This document shows, piece after piece, positions 24,946 to 32,833 of a DNA stretch of 41,048 nucleotides. Each line of letters opens with the position of its first letter. Position 1 is the first letter of the stretch. The stretch covers positions 89,565 through 130,612 of the forward strand of contig JAPPIT010000034.1 of the NCBI GenBank assembly GCA_028820505.1. Reading direction: 5' to 3'. The notes beneath the pieces were generated by a model. It made no database searches. It worked only from the letters and a program-made list of their open reading frames with translations, and was not told the origin of the DNA. The position numbers and the translations under genes were made by a program. This DNA is from Defluviicoccus sp. Lineage in GTDB: Bacteria > Pseudomonadota > Alphaproteobacteria > MPNO01.

Positions 24946-26328
24946 ATGACCGACCGCATCGTCGTCGTTTCCAACCGGGTCGCGCCGGTGAACGAGGGCA
25001 GGGCTGCCGCGGGCGGTCTGGCCGTGGCCGTGCTCGCCGCGTTGAGGCGCTCGGGGGGCATCTGGTTCGGCTGGAGCGGCAACGTCGTCGACGTTCCCGG
25101 CGAGACCGTAGAGCTGACCGAGAGCGGGCGGCTTGCCCGCGCCACCGTCGATCTCGGCGAACGCGACTACGAGGAGTATTACAACGGCTTCGCCAACGCG
25201 ACGCTCTGGCCGCTGTTTCATTACCGCGTCGATCTCGTCAACTTCGACCGCGGAAACTACGCCGGCTATCGGCGGGTCAACGCGGAGTTCGCCCGCAAGC
25301 TGGCCCGCCTGATCGAGCCCGACGACGTGATCTGGGCCCACGATTACCACCTGATTCCCCTCGCCGAGGAGTTGCGGCGGCTCGGCCTCACCAACCGGAT
25401 GGGCTTCTTCCTGCATACCCCCCTGCCGCCCCGGGAACTGGTGGCGACCCTGCCGGTGCACGACGAGCTGATGCGCGGTCTTTCGTCCTTCGACCTTGTC
25501 GGCTTCCAGACGGAGACGGACCGCGGGCATTTCTGCCGCTATCTCATCGTCGAGGCCGACGCCCGCGTGCGGGAAACCGGGGACGGGGCCACGGTCCGGG
25601 CGTTCCAGCGCACGTTCAGGGTCGAGTCCCATCCCATCGGCATCGACACCGGGTATGTGGAGCGCGAAGCGGCCAACACGGGCGGCTTGAGGGAGATCGA
25701 GCGCCTTCGGGTCAGCCTCGCCGACCGCCGTCTGATCATCGGCGTGGACCGGCTCGACTACTCGAAGGGGCTGCCGCAGCGCTTCGACGCCTTCGCGCAT
25801 CTCCTGCGGACCTGCCCCGAGCACCACAACCGCGTCTCGCTGATGCAGGTCGCGCCGCCGACGCGCGGCGGCATCGCCGAATATTCCGAGACCCGCCGAA
25901 CGCTGGAGACCCTCGCCGGACACGTGAACGGCGAGATGGCGGACATCGACTGGGTGCCGATCCGCTACCTGAACAAGAGCTACAGCCGGCGCACCCTGTT
26001 CGGCTTCCTGCGGCTCGCGCGGGTCGGGCTGGTGACGCCGCTGCGGGACGGGATGAACCTCGTCGCGATGGAATATCTCGCGTCCCAGCCGCCCGACGAC
26101 CCGGGCGTTCTGGTGCTCTCGCGCTTCGCGGGCGCGGCCCGGTACCTGCCGGACGCGCTGATCGTGAACCCCTACGACATCGAAGGCGTCGCCGGCGCCA
26201 TCCAGGCGGCGCTGGCGATGCCCCTGAGGGAACGGCGCGAGCGCTGGGAGAGGTCGATGCAGGTGCTGCGGTCGAACAGCGTCGAGGCCTGGTACGAACG
26301 GTTCGTCTCCCGCCTCGCCGAGGCGTAG
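24946..26328 (+). CDS. otsA: Trehalose-6-phosphate synthase (OtsA, GT20)
   Basis: A 460-residue retaining glycosyltransferase that makes trehalose-6-phosphate from UDP-glucose and glucose-6-phosphate. GGLAVAVLAALR at 23-34 is the donor-binding Gly loop. FDRGNYAGYRRVNAEFA, WAHDYHLIPLAEELRR, VDRLDYSKGLPQRFDAF and LRDGMNLVAMEYLASQ complete the family signature. The end is slightly short (typical 455-490). It is followed, after 7 bp, by the convergent otsB end, so the two genes are transcribed toward each other. The GH15 gene is 122 bp upstream. Confidence 0.96.
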   Translation: MTDRIVVVSNRVAPVNEGRAAAGGLAVAVLAALRRSGGIWFGWSGNVVDVPGETVELTESGRLARATVDLGERDYEEYYNGFANATLWPLFHYRVDLVNFDRGNYAGYRRVNAEFARKLARLIEPDDVIWAHDYHLIPLAEELRRLGLTNRMGFFLHTPLPPRELVATLPVHDELMRGLSSFDLVGFQTETDRGHFCRYLIVEADARVRETGDGATVRAFQRTFRVESHPIGIDTGYVEREAANTGGLREIERLRVSLADRRLIIGVDRLDYSKGLPQRFDAFAHLLRTCPEHHNRVSLMQVAPPTRGGIAEYSETRRTLETLAGHVNGEMADIDWVPIRYLNKSYSRRTLFGFLRLARVGLVTPLRDGMNLVAMEYLASQPPDDPGVLVLSRFAGAARYLPDALIVNPYDIEGVAGAIQAALAMPLRERRERWERSMQVLRSNSVEAWYERFVSRLAEA

Positions 26329-26335
26329 CGCAGGT

Positions 26336-27088
26336 TCAGGCGGACGGACGCGCCGAACCCGCCACCCGCGCCAGCCAGTCCAGCAAATCCGCGACCGTAT
26401 CGACCCGCACCGCCGCCCGGGTGGCCGAACGCCCGCCGACGCGGACGCTCACGCCGCCTTGCGCGTTGACGGCCGCGAAACCGTCCTCGTCCGTGATGTC
26501 GTCGCCGCAGAAGACCGGTATCCGCCCGACGAACGGCGGCTCGCTCAGGAACGCTTCGATCGCGGCGCCCTTGGCGAAACCGCGCGGCTTGATCTCGAAG
26601 ACCATCTTCCCTTCGAGGATTTCCCAGCCCTCCGCGCCGTCCTCGAGCGCGGAGTCCACGACGCCCCTGCAGGCGTGCTCCAGGGAGGGGGCGAGACGGT
26701 AATGCAGGGCGAGGGAATATCGCTTGTCCTCCAGAAGGATACCGGGATGCGCCGCGGCGAACGCTTCCAGCGGCGCCCGGATGCGCCGCAGGTCGTCGTT
26801 CGGCGGTGGAGCGACGATCGCGCCGTCCGCTCTGCGCCGCTCCAGCCCGTGCAATCCCGCGACCGCCGGGACGGCGGCGCCCAGATGGAAGTCGATCTGC
26901 GCGATGGGCCGGCCGGTGACGATCGCCACCGCGCCGCCCAGCGTCTCGCGCAGGGCGAGAAGGAGCGGAGGCAGGGTTTCCGGCACGACGACCGAGTCCG
27001 GCGTCGGCGCGATGTCGACGATGCTGCCGTCGAAATCGAGAAAGAGCGCCCAGTCCGCGCGCGGTTCGGGCAGATCCCGGGGACGCAC
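26336..27088 (-). CDS. otsB: Trehalose-6-phosphate phosphatase (OtsB, HAD family)
   Basis: A 250-residue HAD phosphatase that dephosphorylates trehalose-6-phosphate to trehalose. The DxD nucleophile motif is FLDFDGSIVDIAPTPD (D18, D20) and the metal-binding C-terminal motif is VFCGDDITDEDGF. The start is a GTG at 27088, nine bp after the stop of the DUF1194 gene on the same strand. It is convergent with otsA rather than in the common otsBA operon order, so synthase and phosphatase are under separate promoters. Confidence 0.95.
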   Translation of the reverse strand: MRPRDLPEPRADWALFLDFDGSIVDIAPTPDSVVVPETLPPLLLALRETLGGAVAIVTGRPIAQIDFHLGAAVPAVAGLHGLERRRADGAIVAPPPNDDLRRIRAPLEAFAAAHPGILLEDKRYSLALHYRLAPSLEHACRGVVDSALEDGAEGWEILEGKMVFEIKPRGFAKGAAIEAFLSEPPFVGRIPVFCGDDITDEDGFAAVNAQGGVSVRVGGRSATRAAVRVDTVADLLDWLARVAGSARPSA

Positions 27089-27097
27089 CGCCGCGCC

Positions 27098-27847
27098 TCA
27101 GCGTAGGTTCGGCGTCTTGCGCGCCAGCCTTCCCGAAATCCCGCCCGTCCCCGGCGCCGACCCGTCCCGCCCGGCGATCTCCAGGATCATCTTCTTGAGG
27201 ATCGCATCGGCGAACGACCGTCTGTCGTCGGCCTTGATGACGAAGGAGCGGGGACCGCCGGTGACCGCCGCGCGGTAATATTCGTCGAGGTCGGGCATCG
27301 ACGGGCGCTCGATCACCAGCCCGTTGACCGTGATCCCCGCCGCGACCGCCGAGTCGCGGGCGAACTCGACCGGCAGGCCTATCGTGTTCGGGCCGTCGCC
27401 CGAGACGTCGATCACCAGCCGCGTGCCCTCGAACCCGTTGCCGGCGATCGAGGCGGTCGCGAGCGCCACGGCGTCGCCGATGGCGTTCCCGCCGGGACAG
27501 AACATCGGCGGCAAAGCGAGGATTTTGCCGCCGAAGGTCCTTGCGCCGGCGCCGTCGGAGACCCGGGTCCAGCCGACGCTGACGCGTTCGCAGCCCGGAC
27601 CGGCGAACTCGATATAGGCCACCGCGACGGCGCGCAGGAATCCGCTCCCGATGGCGCCCAGCACGCGCGGGTTGGCGAGCGCGTCGGCATAGCCCCGGCG
27701 CTGCAGCCGGGTCTCGGCCTCGTCGATGCTGCCCGACGCATCGACGACGAAGGCGAGTTCGAGGTCCACCGCCGCGCGCTGCGCGTGCGCGGGCCAGGCG
27801 ATGCAGAGCAGGACCAGTGCGGTCGAAAGGAACGGCCTTCCCGGCAT
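27098..27847 (-). CDS. DUF1194 family secreted vWA-like protein
   Basis: A 249-residue protein with a signal peptide (MPGRPFLSTALVLLCIAWPAHAQ, AxA-Q cut) and a von Willebrand factor A fold. The MIDAS motif is FVVDASGSIDE (DxSxS) near residues 32-42, with TRLVIDVSGDGPNT as the second segment. DUF1194 has no established function to my knowledge; metal-dependent protein binding in the periplasm is likely. It is transcribed with otsB, overlapping closely (9-bp gap), which would co-regulate an exported adhesion-like protein with trehalose synthesis. It diverges from the ketopantoate-reductase-like gene at 27946. Confidence 0.88.
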   Translation of the reverse strand: MPGRPFLSTALVLLCIAWPAHAQRAAVDLELAFVVDASGSIDEAETRLQRRGYADALANPRVLGAIGSGFLRAVAVAYIEFAGPGCERVSVGWTRVSDGAGARTFGGKILALPPMFCPGGNAIGDAVALATASIAGNGFEGTRLVIDVSGDGPNTIGLPVEFARDSAVAAGITVNGLVIERPSMPDLDEYYRAAVTGGPRSFVIKADDRRSFADAILKKMILEIAGRDGSAPGTGGISGRLARKTPNLR

Positions 27848-27945
27848 GGCGTTCTCCCCGTTCGAACCCGTCGCCCGCCGCGGCGAGGGGGATAGAATAG
27901 CAGGACCGGCCGGATCGGGACCGGACAGGCGGGGAGGGCTCTGCA

Positions 27946-28986
27946 ATGCCGCGGAAGATCGCGATCGTCGGAAGCGGCGCCAACGGCACCTCGATCGGCG
28001 TCGACGTCGCGCGCGCCGGCCATGACGTGACGCTGATCGACCAGTGGCCGGCGCATGTCGAGGCGATGCGGAAGAACGGTGCCACGATCGCGATGCCGGA
28101 GGAAACCGTCGTCCAGCCGGTGAACGCGCTCCATCTCTGCGAGGTCTGCACGCTGAAGGAGCCCTTCGACGTGGTGCTGGTGGTGACCAAGGCCTACGAC
28201 GCACGCTGGTCGAGCCAGCTCATCGAGCCCTGGCTGAAAGAGGACGGACTCCTGGTCGCGGTGCAGAACGGCATGACCGCCGGGACCGTCGCGGAGGTCG
28301 TCGGTCCGGAGCGCACCCTCGGCTGCGTGATCGAGATCTCGTCCGGGCTGTTCACGCCGGGGATCGTCGAGCGCCACTCGCCGCCCGCCCGGTCCTGGTT
28401 CGCGGTCGGCAGCTTCCACCCGGCGACGAAGGGGCGCGAGGGCGAGGTAGCGGCGCTTCTGTCCTGCGCCGGCGCCTGCGAGATCGTCGACGACATCCTC
28501 GCGGCCAAGTGGATGAAGCTGGTCAGCAACTGCACCACGCTCGCGACCACGGCCTGCCTCGGCAAATCGATCGTGGACGCGGAATCGGTGCCCGGGATGC
28601 GCGCGTTCATGCTGCGCGCGGGCCAGGAGGCGCTCGACGTGGGCGCCGCCGTCGGGCACGAGCGGCGGCCCATCCTCGGGATGTCGGAGCGCGACGTGCG
28701 GGATTCGAACCGCCTGGTCGAGACCATGCTCGACCGCCTGATGGAGGGCTTCATCCTGCCCGACACCAGGGGCGTGGTGCTGCAGGACTGGGAGAAGGGG
28801 CGCAAGAGCGAGCTCGACAATCTCAACGGCCACGTCGCCCGCACCGCGCGCGAGGCCGGCATCGCCGCGCCGGCCTGCGAGGCGGTGTCCGAAATCGCCC
28901 GCCGCATCGAGCGCGGCGAGCTGGAGCCCGGCGTCGAAAACCTCGCCTTGCTGAACGATTTGGCCCAAAGCTACGCGCGGGGGTGA
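27946..28986 (+). CDS. Ketopantoate reductase (ApbA/PanE) family protein, second paralog
   Basis: A 346-residue NAD(P)H-binding protein, paralog of 15391-16419. The Rossmann motif is IAIVGSGANGTSIGVDVARAG, the conserved Asn is in VQNGM, and the KxxxN pair is AAKWMKLVSNCTT. The start has GGGGAGGG upstream. With an Asp-rich ISEWARRIERGELEPG-like C-terminus shared between the copies, both appear to belong to a lineage distinct from canonical PanE. It stands alone, diverging from the DUF1194 gene over 98 bp. Confidence 0.87.
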   Translation: MPRKIAIVGSGANGTSIGVDVARAGHDVTLIDQWPAHVEAMRKNGATIAMPEETVVQPVNALHLCEVCTLKEPFDVVLVVTKAYDARWSSQLIEPWLKEDGLLVAVQNGMTAGTVAEVVGPERTLGCVIEISSGLFTPGIVERHSPPARSWFAVGSFHPATKGREGEVAALLSCAGACEIVDDILAAKWMKLVSNCTTLATTACLGKSIVDAESVPGMRAFMLRAGQEALDVGAAVGHERRPILGMSERDVRDSNRLVETMLDRLMEGFILPDTRGVVLQDWEKGRKSELDNLNGHVARTAREAGIAAPACEAVSEIARRIERGELEPGVENLALLNDLAQSYARG

Positions 28987-29216
28987 GGATACCGAGGATA
29001 ACCTGACGGACGGGCTCTTCCGTATCGATATTGGTGCTGTCTTTACCGGCCGCAGAATATATTATTGTCTATATGAAATACTGACATATCGTTTTTTCCA
29101 ATACTTTGCTGGACGGAACGAGATGAGCCGCAAGGCCCTGTAAGTGCGGGCGCTGGCGGCAGGTCCGCCGTCGGTGCGGCCGGCGTGCCCCGGTCGATCA
29201 ACAGAGAAGATGCACT

Positions 29217-29876
29217 ATGAACCCACGTTCGCTCGGTACGTTCGTTGCCGTTTCGATTTCCGCTGCCCTGATCGCCGCCGCGAGCCCGCCCGCGCTCGCT
29301 CAGGACAACCGCCCGCGCGACAGTTCCGGCGCCGTCATGGACCTTTCCAGGTGGCACTCCATGCCGACGCACGAGTTCATGCTCAACATCGTCGATTTGC
29401 CCGGCGCAGCGTTCACGCGCGCGCAGCGGCGAGTGCGCAACAAAGGTATCCCGCACGAGCGCATCCGGTTCGATGGTGGCGAGGGAAGCATGTTCGTCGA
29501 GCACATTCTTTCGGGGGTTTACAATTCCTACGTCACTGACCGTTTGCAGAATCGCGCCGATATGGATCGCCGCCTCGACCGCTTCGGTCAACGTCACGGT
29601 CAGGTGTTCGAGGTTGTGGAAAACCGAAAAATCTACCGCTACGGCGAGCGTGGCGGCTGGGTCTACGCGATACGCGGTCGGCGCACGGGTGAGACCTGCA
29701 TTGTCTCCCGGTTCGGGTTCCTCTCGGATTGGGCGAAGATCGGGCAGCGCACCGGCGAGCACTACGACACCTCCATTACATTTCGCGACTGCTCGGGAAA
29801 GCGCTCGCTCGACGACGTGGTGAAGTGGGTCAATAGCGCGAAGATCGTCGAGCTCCCATACAACCGAGTTCGTTGA
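29217..29876 (+). CDS. Exported protein of unknown family, 219 aa
   Basis: I do not recognise a family. A Sec signal peptide (MNPRSLGTFVAVSISAALIAAASPPALAQ, cut after AxA at about residue 29) predicts export. The mature part has exactly two cysteines, C161 (GETCIVSR) and C192 (FRDCSGKR), which could form one disulfide, and is basic with aromatic clusters (KIYRYGERGGWVYAI). It is first in a same-strand run with a 56-aa ORF, an S8 protease and a lipoprotein, so a role as substrate, inhibitor or folding partner of the protease is possible but unproven. A 230-bp leader with an AT-rich patch (29050-29115) precedes it and probably carries the promoter. Confidence 0.8.
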   Translation: MNPRSLGTFVAVSISAALIAAASPPALAQDNRPRDSSGAVMDLSRWHSMPTHEFMLNIVDLPGAAFTRAQRRVRNKGIPHERIRFDGGEGSMFVEHILSGVYNSYVTDRLQNRADMDRRLDRFGQRHGQVFEVVENRKIYRYGERGGWVYAIRGRRTGETCIVSRFGFLSDWAKIGQRTGEHYDTSITFRDCSGKRSLDDVVKWVNSAKIVELPYNRVR

Positions 29877-29878
29877 CC

Positions 29879-30049
29879 GTGCGCTACATCGCTCCGATCG
29901 CAGCTGCCCTCGTCCTCGGACCAGGCTGCGACACCTCGTTCGGGACCCTGACCCTCATCGGGTCGGGCGTCGACGCCGTCACGACCGTTATCGAGTCCGG
30001 TCCGCCCTCCGAGGAGCAGAACGCCAAGCCGGAACCCGGCGGCGAGTAG
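29879..30049 (+). CDS. Small 56-aa ORF, GTG start, possible lipoprotein
   Basis: The frame opens with GTG two bp after the upstream stop and ends with TAG at 30047-30049. The product begins MRYIAPIAAALVLGPGC, a short positively charged, hydrophobic stretch ending in Cys17, then a Thr/Val-rich segment and a Pro/Glu/Gly tail. LGPGC is only a weak lipobox. No ribosome-binding site is seen, so translation would depend on coupling to the 219-aa gene. Existence as a gene is supported by position and signal-like N-terminus only. Confidence 0.5.
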   Translation: MRYIAPIAAALVLGPGCDTSFGTLTLIGSGVDAVTTVIESGPPSEEQNAKPEPGGE

Positions 30050-30084
30050 GCCGCGCCGGGGGCATGACGATCAAGGAGAAAACC

Positions 30085-32427
30085 ATGTTCAAGCGTATCC
30101 TGTTCGGCGCAGTTGCTTTGGCGTTGCTCGCCGCCTGCGGCGGCGGTGGAGGCGGCGGATCGAGCGCCCCGACGCCGCGACCCCAGCCGCAACCCGGGCC
30201 GGCACCCCAACCGCCTTCGACCGACTCGGAGGCCGCACGTCACCTCGGGACGGCGCGGTTCACCACGCATCAGCCCCGCGCGCTGGAACAGATCGGGGCG
30301 CACCATGCCTATGCGCGAGGCCTCTCCGGGCGGGGCGTGCGCATCGGCATCGAAGACAGCGTTGTCGACTACACGCAGCGTGGAGAATTCGGAAACCGGG
30401 TCAGGCTCCGCGATGCGGACGGTGCGGTGCTGTCCCATCCGCACCACCTCGCAGAAATAAGCGGCAGCGACGTGGATGTCTGTCTGCGCAGGCGCACATG
30501 CACTGCTTTCACGGAAAACAGCCAAGGCGGCGACGAAGCGCGAAACCGCTGGGTACAGCAGATCGTAAGCCGGGACGGTTGGCCCACGAGAGACAATTCC
30601 GTGTTCGTGGCCGATGACCACTACAGCGCCAGCGATCCCTTCGAGGCGTTGTACCGATGGTCGGAAGTGCTGACGCCCTACGGCGATGCGGCACATGGGA
30701 CAATCGTTGCCTCGGTTGCAGCCGGGACCAACCTCGGCGTCGCGCCGGAAGCAACGATCATTCCGGTTGCGGTGGACTTTGCCGCCCGCCAACAGCGGGA
30801 GAACGACTTTGCGGACGCGGTCTTGCGATCCGTGATCGCCTCGCTCCCCGGCGCGGACCGTCGGCAAGTCGACGACGAGTTTGCCAATTTCTACCGGGAG
30901 GACTACGCGAAGTTCGATATCATCAATCGGTCCTATGGCATCGACCTGTTCGATCCCGCTGTGATCTCGGCGGACATCGACTCCGAACTCCGGTGGTATC
31001 GGCGCTACCTGCCCAGGACCCTCGATGCCGCTCTGCAAGTGGGTACGCCGGACGGGCGGAAGACCATCCTCGTATATGCTGCAGGCAACTCGGGTCAGCC
31101 CTGGTCGGGGATAGGCGCAGACCTTCCCTTCTATATCCCTGAGCTGCGCGGATATTCCCTGTCGGTCGTTGCGACGGACCCACGGACGGGTAACATCGCA
31201 AGCTACTCGAACCGCTGCGGTGCGGTCCCCAGCGACTGGAATGCAGCGCGACATGGACGGCACTACTGCCTCGCCGCTCCGGGCACGGTGCGGGGTCTGG
31301 TGCCCAACCGAAACCGTCCCGGAAGGGGCGACGCGAGAAACGGACTGGAAGGAACCAGCTTCGCCGCGCCCCTCGTATCGGGCTCCCTCGCGCTGTTGAA
31401 AGAGCACTTTCGGGGGACGCGCGGAAACACCCAAGTCGTCAAGCGGATGCTCGACACCGCCGATCGAAGCGGGCGGTACGCCGATCTTGAGACCTATGGC
31501 GCGGGACATCTGGACCTTGAGGCGGCGCTCTCGCCGGTCGGCGCGCTCAGCGCCGGACGCTCGGGACATGCGCTCAGCCGCACTTCGTTCCAGGCTCCGG
31601 CCGCATTTGGCTCGGTCGCCCAGCGCGCCGGCTCCATCGAGCTGGCGACGTTCGACGAGCAGGAGTTTCCGTTCTGGGTTCCGGTGTCCGCGCTGATCTC
31701 GGAGGGGGCGGCCGGCCGCTCCCCCATCCCCCGCTTCGAGGATGTGGAGAAACCGGCCTTGCCCGCGCCCGGTCTCGACGCTCTCAACCTGCACTGGACG
31801 GAGATCGACGGCGCCGGCGACGACCGGCCCCGGGGCGGCAGACACTGGGTGATGGGGTTTGGCCCGACTTCGGCAAGCCTAGCGCGTCGGCCGCTCGATG
31901 ACGGTTGGGGGTACGGGCTGAGCTTCGACGACGCCGGGCACCTGGGAGCCGAGACCTCCGGCGCGTTCGGAACGGACCCGCGATCCGGCATGGTGTGGAC
32001 CTCGCGAGCCTTCGAGCGTGGGTTCGGCGACGGCTGGACGGTCAAGGCCACCGGCACGGCGGCACTCAGCCTTCCGCAATACGAGAAGGATGCGATGTTT
32101 CGGGCGAGCCCTTCCATGTTGTCCGCGATGTCGATGCGGGTCGGCACCGAGACCACGGGGGTCGTCGTCGAACAGCCGCTCCGCGCCGAATCGGGCACAG
32201 GCCGATTCCGGGTCGAGAACGGCAGGATCGAGAACGGAAAGCGGCTCCATGACGAGTTTCGAGTTCCGCTGCGCCCCGATGGGCGGGAGGTGCGGATGAC
32301 GCTTCGCCATGACTTCGCTGCTCTCGGGGGGAATTTGGCGGTCGAGATCGGCGGTGCGGTGAATGTCGGCCATGTCCCGGACGAGCGCGAAGCGAATGTC
32401 GGGCTCGCCTACCGTTCGACCTGGTGA
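30085..32427 (+). CDS. S8 (subtilisin-like) serine protease with lipoprotein signal and autotransporter-like C-terminus
   Basis: A 780-residue protein. MFKRILFGAVALALLAAC carries a lipobox with Cys18, followed by a Gly run and a Pro/Gln linker. The S8 triad is D91 (IEDSVVDY, with the usual DSGVD varied), H204 (AAHGTIVASV) and S425 (GTSFAAPLVSG), with oxyanion N335 (AAGNSG). Residues ~580-780 alternate polar and hydrophobic positions and end in Trp, resembling the end of a beta-barrel; the barrel seems shorter than the usual 270-300 residues. The layout resembles NalP-type lipidated autotransporter proteases. ATG 30085 has AAGGAG at six bases; the earlier ATG at 30064 lacks one. Confidence 0.9.
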   Translation: MFKRILFGAVALALLAACGGGGGGGSSAPTPRPQPQPGPAPQPPSTDSEAARHLGTARFTTHQPRALEQIGAHHAYARGLSGRGVRIGIEDSVVDYTQRGEFGNRVRLRDADGAVLSHPHHLAEISGSDVDVCLRRRTCTAFTENSQGGDEARNRWVQQIVSRDGWPTRDNSVFVADDHYSASDPFEALYRWSEVLTPYGDAAHGTIVASVAAGTNLGVAPEATIIPVAVDFAARQQRENDFADAVLRSVIASLPGADRRQVDDEFANFYREDYAKFDIINRSYGIDLFDPAVISADIDSELRWYRRYLPRTLDAALQVGTPDGRKTILVYAAGNSGQPWSGIGADLPFYIPELRGYSLSVVATDPRTGNIASYSNRCGAVPSDWNAARHGRHYCLAAPGTVRGLVPNRNRPGRGDARNGLEGTSFAAPLVSGSLALLKEHFRGTRGNTQVVKRMLDTADRSGRYADLETYGAGHLDLEAALSPVGALSAGRSGHALSRTSFQAPAAFGSVAQRAGSIELATFDEQEFPFWVPVSALISEGAAGRSPIPRFEDVEKPALPAPGLDALNLHWTEIDGAGDDRPRGGRHWVMGFGPTSASLARRPLDDGWGYGLSFDDAGHLGAETSGAFGTDPRSGMVWTSRAFERGFGDGWTVKATGTAALSLPQYEKDAMFRASPSMLSAMSMRVGTETTGVVVEQPLRAESGTGRFRVENGRIENGKRLHDEFRVPLRPDGREVRMTLRHDFAALGGNLAVEIGGAVNVGHVPDEREANVGLAYRSTW

Positions 32428-32431
32428 GCCG

Positions 32432-32734
32432 ATGGACGGGCTTCGCCGGCTGGCGCTTGCGTTTGGTTGCGTGGCCCTGCTCGCCGCAGCCTGCGCGTCT
32501 GAACCGAGGCCCGAACCGGGCCCCGCCCCTTCGGCGCTGGGCCCGCCGGTCTTACGGCAGGGCGTCGTCTACACCCCCGTCAGCACCGACCCCCGGGGAT
32601 GCGTCCTCTACCGCGTGAGCATTCCGGGCGGTCGCGCGCCCGCCGCCCTGATATACCGGAGCAAGAACGGCGCGTTCACCTATGACCGTCCGCCTCGATG
32701 TGTCACCAGCGCCGGGTTCAAGGCGTCCCGATAG
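32432..32734 (+). CDS. Small lipoprotein of unknown function, 100 aa
   Basis: The N-terminus ends in LLAAAC with lipidation Cys21, then a Pro-rich linker (SEPRPEPGPAPSALGPP) and a compact domain with two more cysteines (RGCVLYRV, PPRCVTS). It starts 4 bp after the protease stop, so it is very probably co-translated with it. No family recognised. It would be anchored in the outer or inner membrane, alongside the lipidated protease. Confidence 0.75.
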   Translation: MDGLRRLALAFGCVALLAAACASEPRPEPGPAPSALGPPVLRQGVVYTPVSTDPRGCVLYRVSIPGGRAPAALIYRSKNGAFTYDRPPRCVTSAGFKASR

Positions 32735-32750
32735 GGCCGATTTGCGTCCG

Positions 32751-32831
32751 GCGCTTCGCGGCTACTCAGGGTGAGGGTTTCATCTCCGTCACCTCATCCC
32801 GAGTAGGCCCGAAGGGCCGTATCGAGGGACG
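32751..32831 (-). repeat. Bipartite palindromic intergenic repeat, copy 2
   Basis: Reverse-oriented copy of 2133-2223. Half 2 (32751-32777, reading CCCTCACCCTGAGTAG on the minus strand) precedes half 1 (32792-32831). The half-1 hairpin is GGCCC-gaa-GGGCC at 32806-32818, differing from copy 1 in sequence but not in pairing. Confidence 0.75.
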
Positions 32832-32833
32832 CC

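Noticed and set aside
26320-26345. OtsA-OtsB fusion or a shared terminator between them
   Set aside because: The genes are convergent with separate stops 7 bp apart; there is no hairpin with T-run in that gap.
29040-29216. A specific sigma-70 promoter before the 219-aa gene
   Set aside because: The AT-rich patch offers several weak candidates, but no pair with acceptable boxes and 16-18 bp spacing stood out.
29884-31845. 653-codon minus-strand frame opposite the S8 protease
   Set aside because: The plus strand holds the complete S8 triad and lipobox; the minus frame has no domain and no signal.
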